DNA of 64,000 nt from CAXQZM01 sp965229645 (GTDB lineage Bacteria > Pseudomonadota > Alphaproteobacteria > UBA7985), in NCBI GenBank assembly GCA_965229645.1, contig OZ245893.1:2294001-2358000 (forward strand), given 5' to 3'. This document shows, one piece after another, positions 8,277 through 17,526 of this stretch; within the stretch, counting starts at the first letter, position 1, and every line of letters begins with the position of its first letter. The translations under genes were made by a program, and so were the position numbers. The notes beneath the pieces were generated by a model, which was given only the letters and a program-made list of their open reading frames with translations, was not told the origin of the DNA and ran no database searches.

Positions 8277-9533
8277 TTACTGGTTCATACGCGCGAAGAA
8301 TTCCTCGTTGGACTTGGCGTCTTTGAGTTTTTCCAACAGGAAGTCCATGGAATCGCCCGTGCCCATGTTCATAAGAATCCGGCGCAAGACGTGCATTTTG
8401 GTCAACTGCCCCTTATCGACAAGCAGTTCCTCGCGCCGCGTACCCGATTTACCGATATCAATCGCGGGGTAGGTGCGCTTGTCGGCGAGTTTGCGATCCA
8501 GGACGATTTCAGCGTTTCCTGTGCCTTTGAACTCCTCGAAAATCACCTCGTCCATTTTGGACCCCGTATCGACGAGCGCCGTTCCGATGATGGTCAGGGA
8601 CCCGCCTTCCTCGATGTTCCGCGCCGCCCCAAAAAACCGCTTTGGCCTTTGCAGAGCGTTGGTATCGACGCCGCCCGTTCCGATCTTGCCCGAACTGGGC
8701 ATGGTGGCGTTGAAGGCCCGCGCCAACCGTGTAATCGAATCGAGCAGAATAACCACATCGTGCCCATGCTCGACCAACCGCTTGGCCTTTTCGATCACCA
8801 TGTCGGAAACCTGGACATGGCGCGCCGCGGGCTCGTCGAAGGTCGAGGCCACGACTTCACCGCGAACCGACCGCTGCATGTCAGTCACCTCCTCTGGGCG
8901 TTCATCGACCAGCAGGACGAGCAAATAAACTTCAGGATTATTGCGCGCCACCGAATCGGCGATCGACTGCAACATCATGGTTTTTCCCGTGCGCGGCGGT
9001 GCCACGATCAGGGCCCTCTGCCCCTTGCCGATCGGGGTAATGAGGTCGATCACGCGCCCCGTCCTGTTTTTCGCGCTTGGATCTTCGATTTCCAGCCTCA
9101 GCGCCGCCTCGGGGTACAGCGGCGTCAGCGAATCGAAGTTGACGCGACTGCGGGTCTTCTCGGCCTTGTCGAAGTTGATGCCCGTGACTTCGGTCAAAGT
9201 GAAATAGCGTTCCTCCTGCCGTGGGGCGGCGATTTCCCCCTCGACCGTGTCGCCGGTGCGCAGGGCGTTTCGGCGGATCATTTGCGGTGATAAGTATATA
9301 TCATCGACACCAGGCAAGTAGTTTGCCTCTGGGCTGCGCAAAAACCCAAACCCGTCTTGCAAAATTTCCAAGACCCCAGCGGCAAAGATTTTGTTGCCGT
9401 CCTCGGCCTCCTGCTTGAGCAGGGCAAACATGAGCTCCTGCGGGCGCATGGCAGCGGCGTCTTCGATTTCGTATTCCTCAGCAAAAGCCAAAAGCTCCGC
9501 AGGCGCCTTAGCCTTCAGGTCCTGAAGTTTCAT
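8277..9533 (-). CDS. rho: Transcription termination factor Rho
   Basis: Hexameric RNA helicase that ends transcription at C-rich unstructured RNA. The 418-residue protein has the N-terminal RNA-binding domain (GFGFLRSPEANYLPG), Walker A APPRTGKT near residues 178-185, Walker B VILLDSITRLARA, and the Q/R-loop region EEGGSLTIIGTALVDTGS. AAGGAC precedes ATG 9533. It sits between hemJ and mnmE, the usual order in this class. Confidence 0.97.
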   Translation of the reverse strand: MKLQDLKAKAPAELLAFAEEYEIEDAAAMRPQELMFALLKQEAEDGNKIFAAGVLEILQDGFGFLRSPEANYLPGVDDIYLSPQMIRRNALRTGDTVEGEIAAPRQEERYFTLTEVTGINFDKAEKTRSRVNFDSLTPLYPEAALRLEIEDPSAKNRTGRVIDLITPIGKGQRALIVAPPRTGKTMMLQSIADSVARNNPEVYLLVLLVDERPEEVTDMQRSVRGEVVASTFDEPAARHVQVSDMVIEKAKRLVEHGHDVVILLDSITRLARAFNATMPSSGKIGTGGVDTNALQRPKRFFGAARNIEEGGSLTIIGTALVDTGSKMDEVIFEEFKGTGNAEIVLDRKLADKRTYPAIDIGKSGTRREELLVDKGQLTKMHVLRRILMNMGTGDSMDFLLEKLKDAKSNEEFFARMNQ

Positions 9534-9646
9534 ATCATGTGTCCTTGGATAAGCAAAAGCGCGGAGGACCCGCCCTCACCCAAAGATGTATTGACACACC
9601 GCGCGAGAATCAAGACCCGAGGGATCGTCGCACCAAAGAGCAGGAG

Positions 9647-10111
9647 TCAGCCGATAAACGCGGGATAGGCGCGCAAGCCGATGACGCACACGAGCGCCAG
9701 AATCATGGCAAGCGTCGGAACCTCGTTCAAAATCCGATAAAATCGCGCGCTCCTGATGTTCTGGTCGAGGGCGAACTGATGAACCGCGCGCGCGCAAAGC
9801 CCGTGCGTCGCAAAGAGACCCAAAACGGCCAGCATTTTAAGGCTGAACCAAGGCTGACTCGCCAAATTCGGCTTGGCCCAGACCAGAAGCAAGCCAAAGA
9901 TCAGGCTGGCGACCATGGCGGGCGTCATGATGAATTTGAGCAAGCGACGCTCCATAAGTTTGAGCATGGTACTGGCCTCCCCGCCCAGTGTTGCCTGGCA
10001 ATGGTAGACGAAGAGACGCGGCAAATAGAGCTGCGCCGCCATCCACGATATGACCGCCAAAACATGAAGAACGGTAATCCAGTGCGCATTTTGAAGGAGA
10101 AACGTTTGCAT
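9647..10111 (-). CDS. hemJ: Protoporphyrinogen IX oxidase HemJ
   Basis: A 154-residue polytopic inner-membrane protein. About four hydrophobic segments are visible (roughly 10-30, 60-80, 85-105 and 130-150). WITVLHVLAVISWMAAQLYLP is the family's N-terminal signature with the conserved heme-ligand His, and ALRAYP-type endings are typical. It performs the penultimate heme step in bacteria lacking HemG/HemY. Its ATG overlaps the hemE stop (TAATG), which supports translational coupling within the heme pathway. Confidence 0.9.
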   Translation of the reverse strand: MQTFLLQNAHWITVLHVLAVISWMAAQLYLPRLFVYHCQATLGGEASTMLKLMERRLLKFIMTPAMVASLIFGLLLVWAKPNLASQPWFSLKMLAVLGLFATHGLCARAVHQFALDQNIRSARFYRILNEVPTLAMILALVCVIGLRAYPAFIG

Positions 10112-11109
10112 TACCCTGCCCTTACCTGGTCGACCAAAGCCTGAACCCGCGCAGGGTTCGTGCGCTTATCGACACCGTGTCCCAAATTTACAATGTGGCG
10201 TGTGCCCCGGGTCCGACGGATCAGTTCCTTGACCGCGCGTTCTTGGTCTTGGGGCGGACCGAGCAACACCTGCGGATCCAAATTGCCCTGCAAGCAAACC
10301 TGCGCGCCGAGTTGATGACGGACCAGATCCACATCGGCTTGCTCGCTCAACGCAAAGGCACAAGGCCCTTCCACCAAGGACGCCAAGTCTTTGAGAGCCT
10401 CATGGCCGCCACGGGGAAAGTAAATCACTGGCGTCGGTTTCAGGGCCGCGCCGATTTGCGCCATGGGCTCGAAAGACCAGCGGTGCAGGTCCAAACCCTG
10501 GAGTTGACCCGCCCAAGAATCAAAAATCTTGATGACCTCGGCCCCCGCGCGAATCTGCGCCTGGGCGTAGCGGATGGTGGCCGCAATCAGACGGTCGAAC
10601 AAAGGGTGCGCCCGATCCGTGGCCAAAAAAGCCCGCGACGCCGCAAAGGTGGGTTTCGCCCGTTCGATCATGTAGGTTGCGACGGTCCACGGGGCGCCAA
10701 CAAACCCGATCTGTGTGACGGAGGTCGACCTCAAGTCCGCGGCGAGCAAGCGAAGTGTTTCGTAAATCGGGTCCAGTCGCGCGAGATCTTCCGACCAAAC
10801 CTCGGGCATGGGTCCCAGCTGCGGCCCCTCGCCCGTTTCAAAATTCAAATCCTGCCCCAAGGCCCAGGGGACCAGCAAAATATCGGCAAACAAGATCGAT
10901 CCATCCATAGCGTATCGGCGCACCGGTTGCAGCGTCACCTCGGCGGCCAATTCTGGCGAACAAACCAATTCCAAAAAACTGCCCGCCTTGGCGCGTAGGG
11001 CGCGATATTCGGGCAGATGCCGCCCCGCCTGACGCATGAGCCAAATCGGCACTTGCAATACGGGACGGCCCTGGAGGGTCGAAAGAAGCGATTTTGACAC
11101 GGGAGACAT
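10111..11109 (-). CDS. hemE: Uroporphyrinogen decarboxylase
   Basis: Cytoplasmic enzyme converting uroporphyrinogen III to coproporphyrinogen III. The N-terminal PIWLMRQAGRHLPEYRALR signature contains the substrate-binding arginines. FVGAPWTVATYMIE, IKIFDSWAG and YFPRGG segments match the TIM-barrel family, and HIVNLGHGVDKRTNP is the conserved C-terminal motif. Length 332 residues, as expected. It starts beside an AT-rich intergenic region that may be the replication origin. Confidence 0.96.
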   Translation of the reverse strand: MSPVSKSLLSTLQGRPVLQVPIWLMRQAGRHLPEYRALRAKAGSFLELVCSPELAAEVTLQPVRRYAMDGSILFADILLVPWALGQDLNFETGEGPQLGPMPEVWSEDLARLDPIYETLRLLAADLRSTSVTQIGFVGAPWTVATYMIERAKPTFAASRAFLATDRAHPLFDRLIAATIRYAQAQIRAGAEVIKIFDSWAGQLQGLDLHRWSFEPMAQIGAALKPTPVIYFPRGGHEALKDLASLVEGPCAFALSEQADVDLVRHQLGAQVCLQGNLDPQVLLGPPQDQERAVKELIRRTRGTRHIVNLGHGVDKRTNPARVQALVDQVRAG

Positions 11110-11496
11110 GGATTAAGACGAGGGTGTTACGAAAACACGGGTGGTTTGAAACCCTAAATAAAAATAAATATTAAAGAAGATTGTAGTTTTTATAGCCAAG
11201 GCCAGGACGGTGGATAAGGTGTCAAGATGTCCTTGGACCCTGGTGTTTTTTGGTCTGACAAGTCGGGGATAGATGCCCACAAATTACGGGTTGGTCCCGA
11301 GCAAAAATTTGGCTTGACGCCTAAACAGGGATATATTCCGAAATCGCGCTACGAGTCCCCCACAGGCTTCTGAGGATGAAATGACGATGACGCGCGCGGA
11401 TTCCAAGTCGGAACGACGCAGGGACCCTCCGCGCGAGAAAGCTTGCCGTTCGAATCGATGCTTGCAGGTCTTTTGTGTCGGGCCTAACGTGGGTCC
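11110..11496. other. Candidate chromosomal replication origin (oriC) beside hemE
   Basis: A 387-bp gene-free stretch upstream of hemE. It contains a strongly AT-rich tract (about 11152-11192) in otherwise GC-rich DNA, and a DnaA-box-like TTATCCACC on the minus strand at 11209-11217 (8 of 9 to TTATCCACA). In Caulobacter and Rickettsia the origin lies at hemE, and two parS sites lie 3-4 kb away. Only one good DnaA box is visible by eye, so this is an inference. Confidence 0.4.
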
Positions 11497-11949
11497 ATGA
11501 TACGTCTTGCGCCTTTGTTCCTAACTTGCTTCTTCTACTCGGGGATCGGTCATAGCGAGGTGCGGGTTTGCAACAACGCCGATCAGGCTTTGTTGATCGC
11601 CGTCGCGGTTGCTCAAAACGATCAGATCCATGCCTTCGGCTGGCAGGATCTCGAACCCGAGACGTGCGGATCCGACCTCTACGAATATTTGGAGGAGGAG
11701 GGGCTTCAGGCCCAGATTGACGAAGTTTTTGTCCATGCACGCGACAAGCTCCGCTCGCCCAAGTTTGTGGTTGGTGGGGACCAGGTGCTGTGCATTGACG
11801 AAGAATTCGAAGAGTTTTGGGTCCAGCTCGCCGACTCGACGTGCGCCAAGCGCGGCTATGGTGAGACAGGGTTTCACCGCCTTAACGCCGAGCCCCAGCC
11901 CCAAGGGCATCTTTTTCTGGTTGAGGGCGGAGGGGTTTTACAGCCCTGA
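11497..11949 (+). CDS. Secreted DUF1036-like protein
   Basis: A 150-residue protein with a cleavable signal peptide (MIRLAPLFLTCFFYSGIGHS, cleavage expected before Glu21). The mature part begins VRVCNNADQALLIAVAV, followed by a W..LEPETCG segment. This resembles the DUF1036 pattern of small periplasmic proteins (VCN...A..Y and GWW.v.pg.C). Four mature cysteines could form two disulfides. Function unknown. It converges on purA with an 18-bp gap. Confidence 0.7.
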   Translation: MIRLAPLFLTCFFYSGIGHSEVRVCNNADQALLIAVAVAQNDQIHAFGWQDLEPETCGSDLYEYLEEEGLQAQIDEVFVHARDKLRSPKFVVGGDQVLCIDEEFEEFWVQLADSTCAKRGYGETGFHRLNAEPQPQGHLFLVEGGGVLQP

Positions 11950-11967
11950 GTGGGCGTTCGTTAGCAT

Positions 11968-13263
11968 CTAATCGGTAGCAAAGGGATCAAATTTCAAAAT
12001 TGTATCCTCGCGTTTGGGGCTCGTTGAGATCAGGCTTGTAGGAATCTCAACCAACTCCTCTAGGCGGCGAATATAGGCAAGGGCCTCTGCGGGCAGGTCT
12101 GTCCACGATCGGACGCCTGCGCACGGGTGTGTCCATCCTGGATGGCGTTCGTAAATTGGCCTGATCTGGGCCTGATCTTCGGAATTTGCGGGCAGAAAAT
12201 CGAGTTGCTGGCCTCTTAGTTCGTAAGCGACGCAGATCTTGATTTCCTCCAAAGTGTCCAACACGTCCAATTTGGTCAAAGCGAGGGAATCGATGCCGCC
12301 GACTTTGGCGGTTTGACGCACGAGTACAGCGTCGAACCAGCCGCAACGCCTGGGACGGCCCGTGACCGTTCCAAACTCGTGGCCGCGTTGAGCCAACCCA
12401 GCCCCTGCCTTGCCCAAATCCTCGGTCGGGAAGGGTCCCGACCCGACGCGGGTCGTATAGGCTTTGGTAATCCCCAAAACATGGGCCTTGCGGGCCAGAC
12501 CATAGCCACTCCCGACCGCTGCGTTCGCGGCGTGGGTGTTGGAGGAGGTGACAAAAGGGTAGGTGCCGTGGTCGATGTCGAGCAGGGCGCCTTGTGCGCC
12601 TTCAAACAGGGTGTTTGACCCTGCCGTGGCGCTTTGGTCTAGATAGAGCCAGCTTGGAACCAAAAACGGCGCAAGGTCTTGACCCATGGCCAACAAGTCC
12701 TGCAGCAAGTCGCTCTGCTTGGGCAAGTCAAAGTCCAGCCCCTCGGTTAAAACCTGGTAGTGGGCGTAAAGCGTCTCCAGTTTTTCCTGCAAGCTGGGGC
12801 CGTGTTGCAGGTCGCCCGTTCGAATCGATCGGCGCCCAATCTTATCTTCGTACGCGGGGCCGATTCCTCGGCCCGTGGTGCCAATTTTTGCGGCTCCCTT
12901 GGCGATCTCACGGGCTTGATCGAGGCCGACGTGCAGTGGCAAGATCAACGGCGCAGCGTCCGAAATTTTGAGGTTGTTCGGGCTCACTTCAACGCCCTTG
13001 GACCGCACGGTGCGGATCTCCGCGAACAAGGCCCAGGGGTCGATGACCACTCCATTGCCGATTACATTGACCGTGTCGGGGCGGACGATGCCCGAGGGTA
13101 GCAGCGACAGGGCAAAAGTTTGGCCGTCAATGACCAAAGTATGGCCCGCATTGTGCCCGCCCTGGAATCGAACCACCCGATCGGCGCGATCAGACAACCA
13201 ATCGACGATCTTGCCCTTCCCCTCGTCGCCCCATTGCGACCCAACAATGATCAGATCGGACAT
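11968..13263 (-). CDS. purA: Adenylosuccinate synthetase
   Basis: First committed step from IMP to AMP, using GTP and aspartate. The N-terminal GSQWGDEGKGKIVDWL P-loop (residues 8-23) and RFQGGHNAGHT are diagnostic. GTTGRGIGPAYEDK and the GRPRRCGWFD region bind IMP and aspartate. Length 431 is standard. AGGAGG precedes ATG 13263. A repeat copy separates it from hisZ, which normally lies directly upstream on the same strand in this class. Confidence 0.97.
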   Translation of the reverse strand: MSDLIIVGSQWGDEGKGKIVDWLSDRADRVVRFQGGHNAGHTLVIDGQTFALSLLPSGIVRPDTVNVIGNGVVIDPWALFAEIRTVRSKGVEVSPNNLKISDAAPLILPLHVGLDQAREIAKGAAKIGTTGRGIGPAYEDKIGRRSIRTGDLQHGPSLQEKLETLYAHYQVLTEGLDFDLPKQSDLLQDLLAMGQDLAPFLVPSWLYLDQSATAGSNTLFEGAQGALLDIDHGTYPFVTSSNTHAANAAVGSGYGLARKAHVLGITKAYTTRVGSGPFPTEDLGKAGAGLAQRGHEFGTVTGRPRRCGWFDAVLVRQTAKVGGIDSLALTKLDVLDTLEEIKICVAYELRGQQLDFLPANSEDQAQIRPIYERHPGWTHPCAGVRSWTDLPAEALAYIRRLEELVEIPTSLISTSPKREDTILKFDPFATD

Positions 13264-13309
13264 GGCCGACCTCCTTTCCTATCTCTCGTAGCGTTCAGGT
13301 TTTAGTCTT

Positions 13310-13506
13310 ATACCAGCGGCGAATGAGAATGACTCTTATTTTCGCTGGTATAAGGGCCGCGACTGCGGCCCCCGTAGCGGCCCCGAGAATAGCGCGAAAG
13401 CGCCTCGGGGTATAAGCGAAGGCCCCGTCGGAGGCGAAACGCGAAGCGTTTCTGCCGTGAGACACAAAACGGCCAAAAAAGTGTCAACTTTTTTGGCCGT
13501 TGGTAT
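13310..13506 (+). repeat. Dispersed palindromic element, copy 2 (197-bp short form)
   Basis: Complete reference copy from ATACCAGCGGC to GCCGTTGGTAT. In order it holds the 5' end hairpin (ATACCAGCG with CGCTGGTAT), GGGCCGC with GCGGCCC, CCCCGAG with CTCGGGG around GCGC-GAAA-GCGC, AAACGC-GAA-GCGTTT, and GGCCAAAAAAGT with ACTTTTTTGGCC. Its last base is shared with the hisZ TAA stop codon. Confidence 0.92.
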
Positions 13507-14396
13507 TAGGCGGTCAGGCGCAGCAGGGCGTCGCGATAGAGGGTAAAGCCAAAACAGTCCTCGCCCGCGGACCCGTACCAGCCCCCCCGACCCAAATCGC
13601 CCTGGTGGTTGGGGCAGTAGAGGGAGAACGAAGGGCCCGATTGGTAGGCAAAGCCGCTTTGTTCGAAGGGATCGCATCTGATCTGCACTTTTGGGAAGTC
13701 CTGGCTCAACTGGGCATTGAGCGTACACAAAGTCTGGAGGCGCGGTTCAATTGCGAAGTCGCCTGCCAAAATCGACAGGAACCGCGCGGTCTCGGGTCCC
13801 GCGAGCGCCGCGATTTTGGCTTCGTCTTTTCGGTCGAGCGCCTGGGCCAGTTCCCGCGGCAAGTTCAGATCGGTGATCATCTGCGCGGCCAAGGGCGGCA
13901 AAACCAGAGCGAGATGAATCGTATCGAGACCCAGGTCGAGGAGCGCCTTGAGCGCCAGCGAAATCAAGGCACGCGGGGTTTCGGCGGTGGCGCCCATGAC
14001 TTCGAGGCCGACTTGTCCGAACTGACGGGTCGGGCGCCGCGCGGACCCCGTGGTGCGGATTGCCTGCCCTTCGTAGCATAGGTGCAGAGGCCGAGGCGCC
14101 TGGGCCAACTCCCCCGCCGCCAAGCGGGCGATGCCCAAGGTCACATCGGGTAAGAGGGCGAGCATCCCGCCGTCGACGGGATCGATAAAGCGAAACGCCC
14201 GACTTTGGGTCGATCTGCTTTGGTTCCCCAACAAAATTTCAGCGTCGTCGACCTGAATAGGGGAGACTTGGTGGAACCCTGCAGCGGTCCAGGTGTCGAG
14301 CAGCGAATTGACCAGGGCTCGGTCCCGGGCCGCCGCACCGTTCAACAGCGGGGTGAAACCAGTGGGACGCAGGGCAAGATGCTTTTCGGGGGTCAC
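13506..14396 (-). CDS. hisZ: ATP phosphoribosyltransferase regulatory subunit HisZ
   Basis: A catalytically dead histidyl-tRNA-synthetase paralogue that activates short-form HisG in histidine synthesis. The 296-residue protein keeps class II motif 2 features (MLALLPDVTLGIARLAA, then LCYEGQAIRTTG) but lacks the synthetase anticodon-binding domain. It begins with GTG at 14396. Proximity to purA on the same strand is typical for this class. The TAA stop overlaps the end of repeat copy 2 by one base. Confidence 0.88.
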   Translation of the reverse strand: MTPEKHLALRPTGFTPLLNGAAARDRALVNSLLDTWTAAGFHQVSPIQVDDAEILLGNQSRSTQSRAFRFIDPVDGGMLALLPDVTLGIARLAAGELAQAPRPLHLCYEGQAIRTTGSARRPTRQFGQVGLEVMGATAETPRALISLALKALLDLGLDTIHLALVLPPLAAQMITDLNLPRELAQALDRKDEAKIAALAGPETARFLSILAGDFAIEPRLQTLCTLNAQLSQDFPKVQIRCDPFEQSGFAYQSGPSFSLYCPNHQGDLGRGGWYGSAGEDCFGFTLYRDALLRLTA

Positions 14397-14438
14397 CTGG
14401 GTCGCCTTTAAGCCATTCGCGTTTGTAAGGACTCCGTT

Positions 14439-15266
14439 TTACAGGAAAGAAGGCGAAAACGAAAGCTGGATTTGGCCGACAAGGTAGGTGCGCGCGGTTC
14501 CTGTCAAAATCACTTCGGTGCCCTGCAACGTGGCGCCCAATCGTCCTTCACGGGGTCCAATTTGGCCCGCCTTCAAGTCCGTTTTTTGCAACACCAGCGA
14601 CCAATAGGGCGTGAGCTGCGCATGGGCCGCGCCTGTGACGGGGTCCTCGTCGATGCCGATGCACGGCGCGAACATGCGGCTGACAAAGTCCAGGTCTTCA
14701 AAAGGGGACGTTCCCGCTTTGGCCGTCAGAACGACTTCTTTGTTCAAGGCCTTGAGCGCGCCAAAATCGGGCGCGTAAGATTTGACCAGGCCCGCGCTGG
14801 GCAAGACAAGCACTAAGAACTTGCCCTCGTAAGCTTCCAAGATCGTAAGGCCGAGCCGTTTTGCCAGATCTTCGTCCACGGGGATCGATCTCTGTTCTTC
14901 TGCGGGCAGGGAGAGGGTGTAGGTGTGCGGTTCGGTCCTGGTAAGACGAAGAACCCCTTTTTCTCGCGTCGCAAGGCGCAAGACCGAGGAATCAAACCCC
15001 AGGTGGTCAAAAATGACATGGCCGCTGGCCAAAGTGGCGTGGCCGCAGAGCGGAACCTCGGTCGTTGGGGTGAACCATCGAATGTCAAAATCGGCTTCGG
15101 CCCGATCCGATGCTGTGAAAAAGGCCGTTTCGGACAGATTGTGCTCGGCAGCCATGGCCTGCAGGGTGGCGTCGGGCAGCCAAGTTTGCAACAGAACCAC
15201 AGCGGCGGGGTTGCCCGCGAAGGGTTCATGGGCGAAGGCATCGACAAGATAAAAAGGCGCAGTCAT
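14439..15266 (-). CDS. PhzF family isomerase/epimerase
   Basis: A 275-residue protein with the two-fold diaminopimelate-epimerase-like fold of PhzF. It has YLVDAFAHEPFAGNPAAVV at the start and HNLSETAFF with the conserved general acid/base Glu46. CGHATLASGHV and then DEDPVTGAAHAQLTPYW are the paired GxA-type motifs. Substrate unknown; most genomic members are not phenazine enzymes. I start it at ATG 15266 (GGGA upstream) rather than the far upstream start of the same frame, which only reads through antisense ruvC. Confidence 0.88.
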   Translation of the reverse strand: MTAPFYLVDAFAHEPFAGNPAAVVLLQTWLPDATLQAMAAEHNLSETAFFTASDRAEADFDIRWFTPTTEVPLCGHATLASGHVIFDHLGFDSSVLRLATREKGVLRLTRTEPHTYTLSLPAEEQRSIPVDEDLAKRLGLTILEAYEGKFLVLVLPSAGLVKSYAPDFGALKALNKEVVLTAKAGTSPFEDLDFVSRMFAPCIGIDEDPVTGAAHAQLTPYWSLVLQKTDLKAGQIGPREGRLGATLQGTEVILTGTARTYLVGQIQLSFSPSFL

Positions 15267-15347
15267 GGGCTGGTCCCTGCGATGTTTTTGAAAAAAAAGC
15301 AAAAAATAAAGCAACTTAGCCTCCATATGGGCTAAGGCAGGTCCGAC

Positions 15348-15857
15348 ATGTCCCTTGCTACGTCCTCCTCTCTCATCCTTGGGATCGACCCAGGCTTGCG
15401 ACATTGCGGCTGGGGTCTGATCGCCATGACGGGAAATCACCTCCAGCATGTGGCCCATGGTCGCATCAATCCCCCACCGTCCTTGCCTTTGGGGCAGCGG
15501 TTGGCGACCTTGGAATCCGCGCTCGCCGAGCTCATGGACACCCACGCCATTGCTTGCGTCGCCGTGGAGCAAACCTTTCAGAATACCAACCCTCAGGCGA
15601 CGCTTGCCCTGGGCATGGCGCGCGGAGTGTGTCTCTTGGTTCCCGCCAAGCGTGGGATCCCCACGACCGACTATGCGCCCAACGTGGTCAAGAAGACTTT
15701 GGTCGGCAAAGGCCATGCCGACAAGGCCCAGGTCGCTATGATGGTCCGTCACCTCCTCGGCGGGGTCGAGTTGCAGTCCGCCGACGCCGCCGACGCGCTG
15801 GCGCTGGCCATTTGTCATGCCCACTACGGGCAATTTCAGGCGGCGGTCGGGGCATGA
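15348..15857 (+). CDS. ruvC: Crossover junction endodeoxyribonuclease RuvC
   Basis: Holliday-junction resolvase. The four acidic catalytic residues are visible: D14 (GIDPG), E74 (VEQTF), D146 and D149 (SADAADALALAICH). Length 169 residues. Its TGA overlaps the ruvA ATG, opening a tightly coupled ruvC-ruvA-ruvB-ybgC operon. Confidence 0.96.
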   Translation: MSLATSSSLILGIDPGLRHCGWGLIAMTGNHLQHVAHGRINPPPSLPLGQRLATLESALAELMDTHAIACVAVEQTFQNTNPQATLALGMARGVCLLVPAKRGIPTTDYAPNVVKKTLVGKGHADKAQVAMMVRHLLGGVELQSADAADALALAICHAHYGQFQAAVGA

Positions 15858-16474
15858 TCGCACGCCTTAGAGGACGCATTGAGGCGATCAGCGCCGACTC
15901 AGCGCTGATCGACGTCGGGGGGGTGGGATACCTGGCCTTTTGTTCCACCACGACCCTTGCCTCTTTGGCCTTGGGGCGCGAGGGCACCTTGTTGATTTTG
16001 ACCCATGTGCGCGAGGACCATATTCATTTGTACGGCTTTGCGACCGCGGACGAACGCGCCTGGTTCGACTTGCTGCTCAGCGTGCAAGGCGTGGGGCCGA
16101 AAATGGCCTTGGCGATCCTCTCAACTTTGACCCCCCAAGACATGGCCAATGCCCTCACAATGGAGGACAAGCGTCCGTTCCAGTCCGTATCGGGGGTCGG
16201 CCCCAAAGTTGCCGCGCGTCTGGTGACTGAGCTCAAGGAAAAATCCCCGACCCCGACCGCATTTGCGGGCGCGCGCCCCTCGGCAACGCGATTGGGAACG
16301 CCCACTGTCACAGGAACGGCGGCCGTGCTTTTGGATCTGGTATCGGCCCTGGTCAATTTGGGCTACGACGAAACCTCGGCCCGTCGCGCCGCCCAAACCG
16401 CCATCCAGGATGGCGATGAGGCCTCGGATCTCAGGGCGCTGATCCCCGTGGCCTTAAAAGCCCTGCAGCCGTGA
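15854..16474 (+). CDS. ruvA: Holliday junction DNA helicase subunit RuvA
   Basis: DNA-binding tetramer that holds the four-way junction for RuvB. The 206 residues start MIARLRGRIEAI and include the OB-fold domain, two helix-hairpin-helix motifs (SVQGVGPKMALAIL and SVSGVGPKVAARLV), and the C-terminal UBA-like domain LVNLGYDETSARRAAQ that contacts RuvB. It begins in an ATGA overlap with ruvC and ends in a GTGA overlap with ruvB. Confidence 0.96.
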   Translation: MIARLRGRIEAISADSALIDVGGVGYLAFCSTTTLASLALGREGTLLILTHVREDHIHLYGFATADERAWFDLLLSVQGVGPKMALAILSTLTPQDMANALTMEDKRPFQSVSGVGPKVAARLVTELKEKSPTPTAFAGARPSATRLGTPTVTGTAAVLLDLVSALVNLGYDETSARRAAQTAIQDGDEASDLRALIPVALKALQP

Positions 16475-17526
16475 CTCGGCCCAATCCTTTGCTCTCGGGC
16501 GATGCGCAAAGCGCCGATCAGTCGCAGGACGTGGCACTGCGGCCCACAGCCCTCGCCGACTTTGCGGGCCAGGATGGACTCAAAGCCAACTTGCGTATCT
16601 TCATCGAAAGCGCGCGGCGGGATGCGCGCGCCCTGGACCATACCTTGTTCTTTGGGCCGCCAGGCCTGGGCAAGACCACCCTTTCGCAGATTATTGCGAG
16701 CGAACTCGGGGTCGGGTTTCGGGCGACCTCGGGTCCGATCATTTCCAAAGCGGGGGATTTGGCGGCGATTTTGACGAACTTGCAACCGCGCGATGTCCTG
16801 TTCATCGATGAAATTCACCGTTTGGGGCCAGCCGTGGAGGAGGTGCTGTACCCTGCCATGGAAGACTTCCAGCTCGATATTCTAATTGGGGAAGGGCCCG
16901 CCGCCCGATCAGTGCGGATCGACCTGCCGCCCTTCACCTTGGTCGGCGCCACGACCCGTCTGGGCTTGCTCGCCATGCCTTTGCGCGACCGTTTTGGCAT
17001 TCAAGAACGGCTCAATGTCTACGAACCCGAAGTTTTGCAGGCCATCGTTAGCCGCGGCGCGGCCAAACTCGGGATACTTATGGATACCGCTGCCGCCCTG
17101 GAAATCGCCAACCGCGCGCGGGGCACGCCCCGCATTGCCGGGCGGTTGCTGCGGCGCGTCCGCGATTTTGCCGTCGTCGAAAACGATGGGCGCGTTGATC
17201 GCGCCTTGGCCGACTTGGCTCTGACCCGGTTGGACGTCGATCAGAGCGGGCTGGATGCCATGGACCGCCGCTATCTGCGCGCAATCGCCGATCTTTACGG
17301 CGGTGGGCCCGTCGGGGTCGAGACCTTGGGGGCGGCCCTGTCGGAGGAATCCGACGCCATTGAGGACGTGATTGAACCTTTCCTGATGCAGCAGGGCCTT
17401 GTGCAGCGGACCTCGCGCGGACGCGTCTTAACCGCCCATGCCTATGCGCATCTAGGTCTGCCCCCGCCCATCGCGTCCGACCCTGCCCCCACCCTATTCC
17501 CCGTTGGGGCACAAGGTCATGACTGA
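16471..17526 (+). CDS. ruvB: Holliday junction branch migration ATPase RuvB
   Basis: AAA+ motor of the RuvAB branch-migration complex. LRPTALADFAGQ is the conserved start. FFGPPGLGKTTL gives Walker A at 62-69, FIDEIHRL Walker B and GATTRLGLL sensor 1. The C-terminal winged-helix domain ends FLMQQGLVQRTSRGRVLT. Length 351. It uses a GTG start overlapping the ruvA stop. Confidence 0.97.
   Translation: MTRPNPLLSGDAQSADQSQDVALRPTALADFAGQDGLKANLRIFIESARRDARALDHTLFFGPPGLGKTTLSQIIASELGVGFRATSGPIISKAGDLAAILTNLQPRDVLFIDEIHRLGPAVEEVLYPAMEDFQLDILIGEGPAARSVRIDLPPFTLVGATTRLGLLAMPLRDRFGIQERLNVYEPEVLQAIVSRGAAKLGILMDTAAALEIANRARGTPRIAGRLLRRVRDFAVVENDGRVDRALADLALTRLDVDQSGLDAMDRRYLRAIADLYGGGPVGVETLGAALSEESDAIEDVIEPFLMQQGLVQRTSRGRVLTAHAYAHLGLPPPIASDPAPTLFPVGAQGHD

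Noticed and set aside
11440..11470. tRNA gene suggested by GTTCGAATC
   Set aside because: No acceptor, D or anticodon arms can be formed around it.
15267..15863. N-terminal extension of the PhzF gene
   Set aside because: The extension is antisense to ruvC; ATG 15266 has a ribosome site and begins the known fold.
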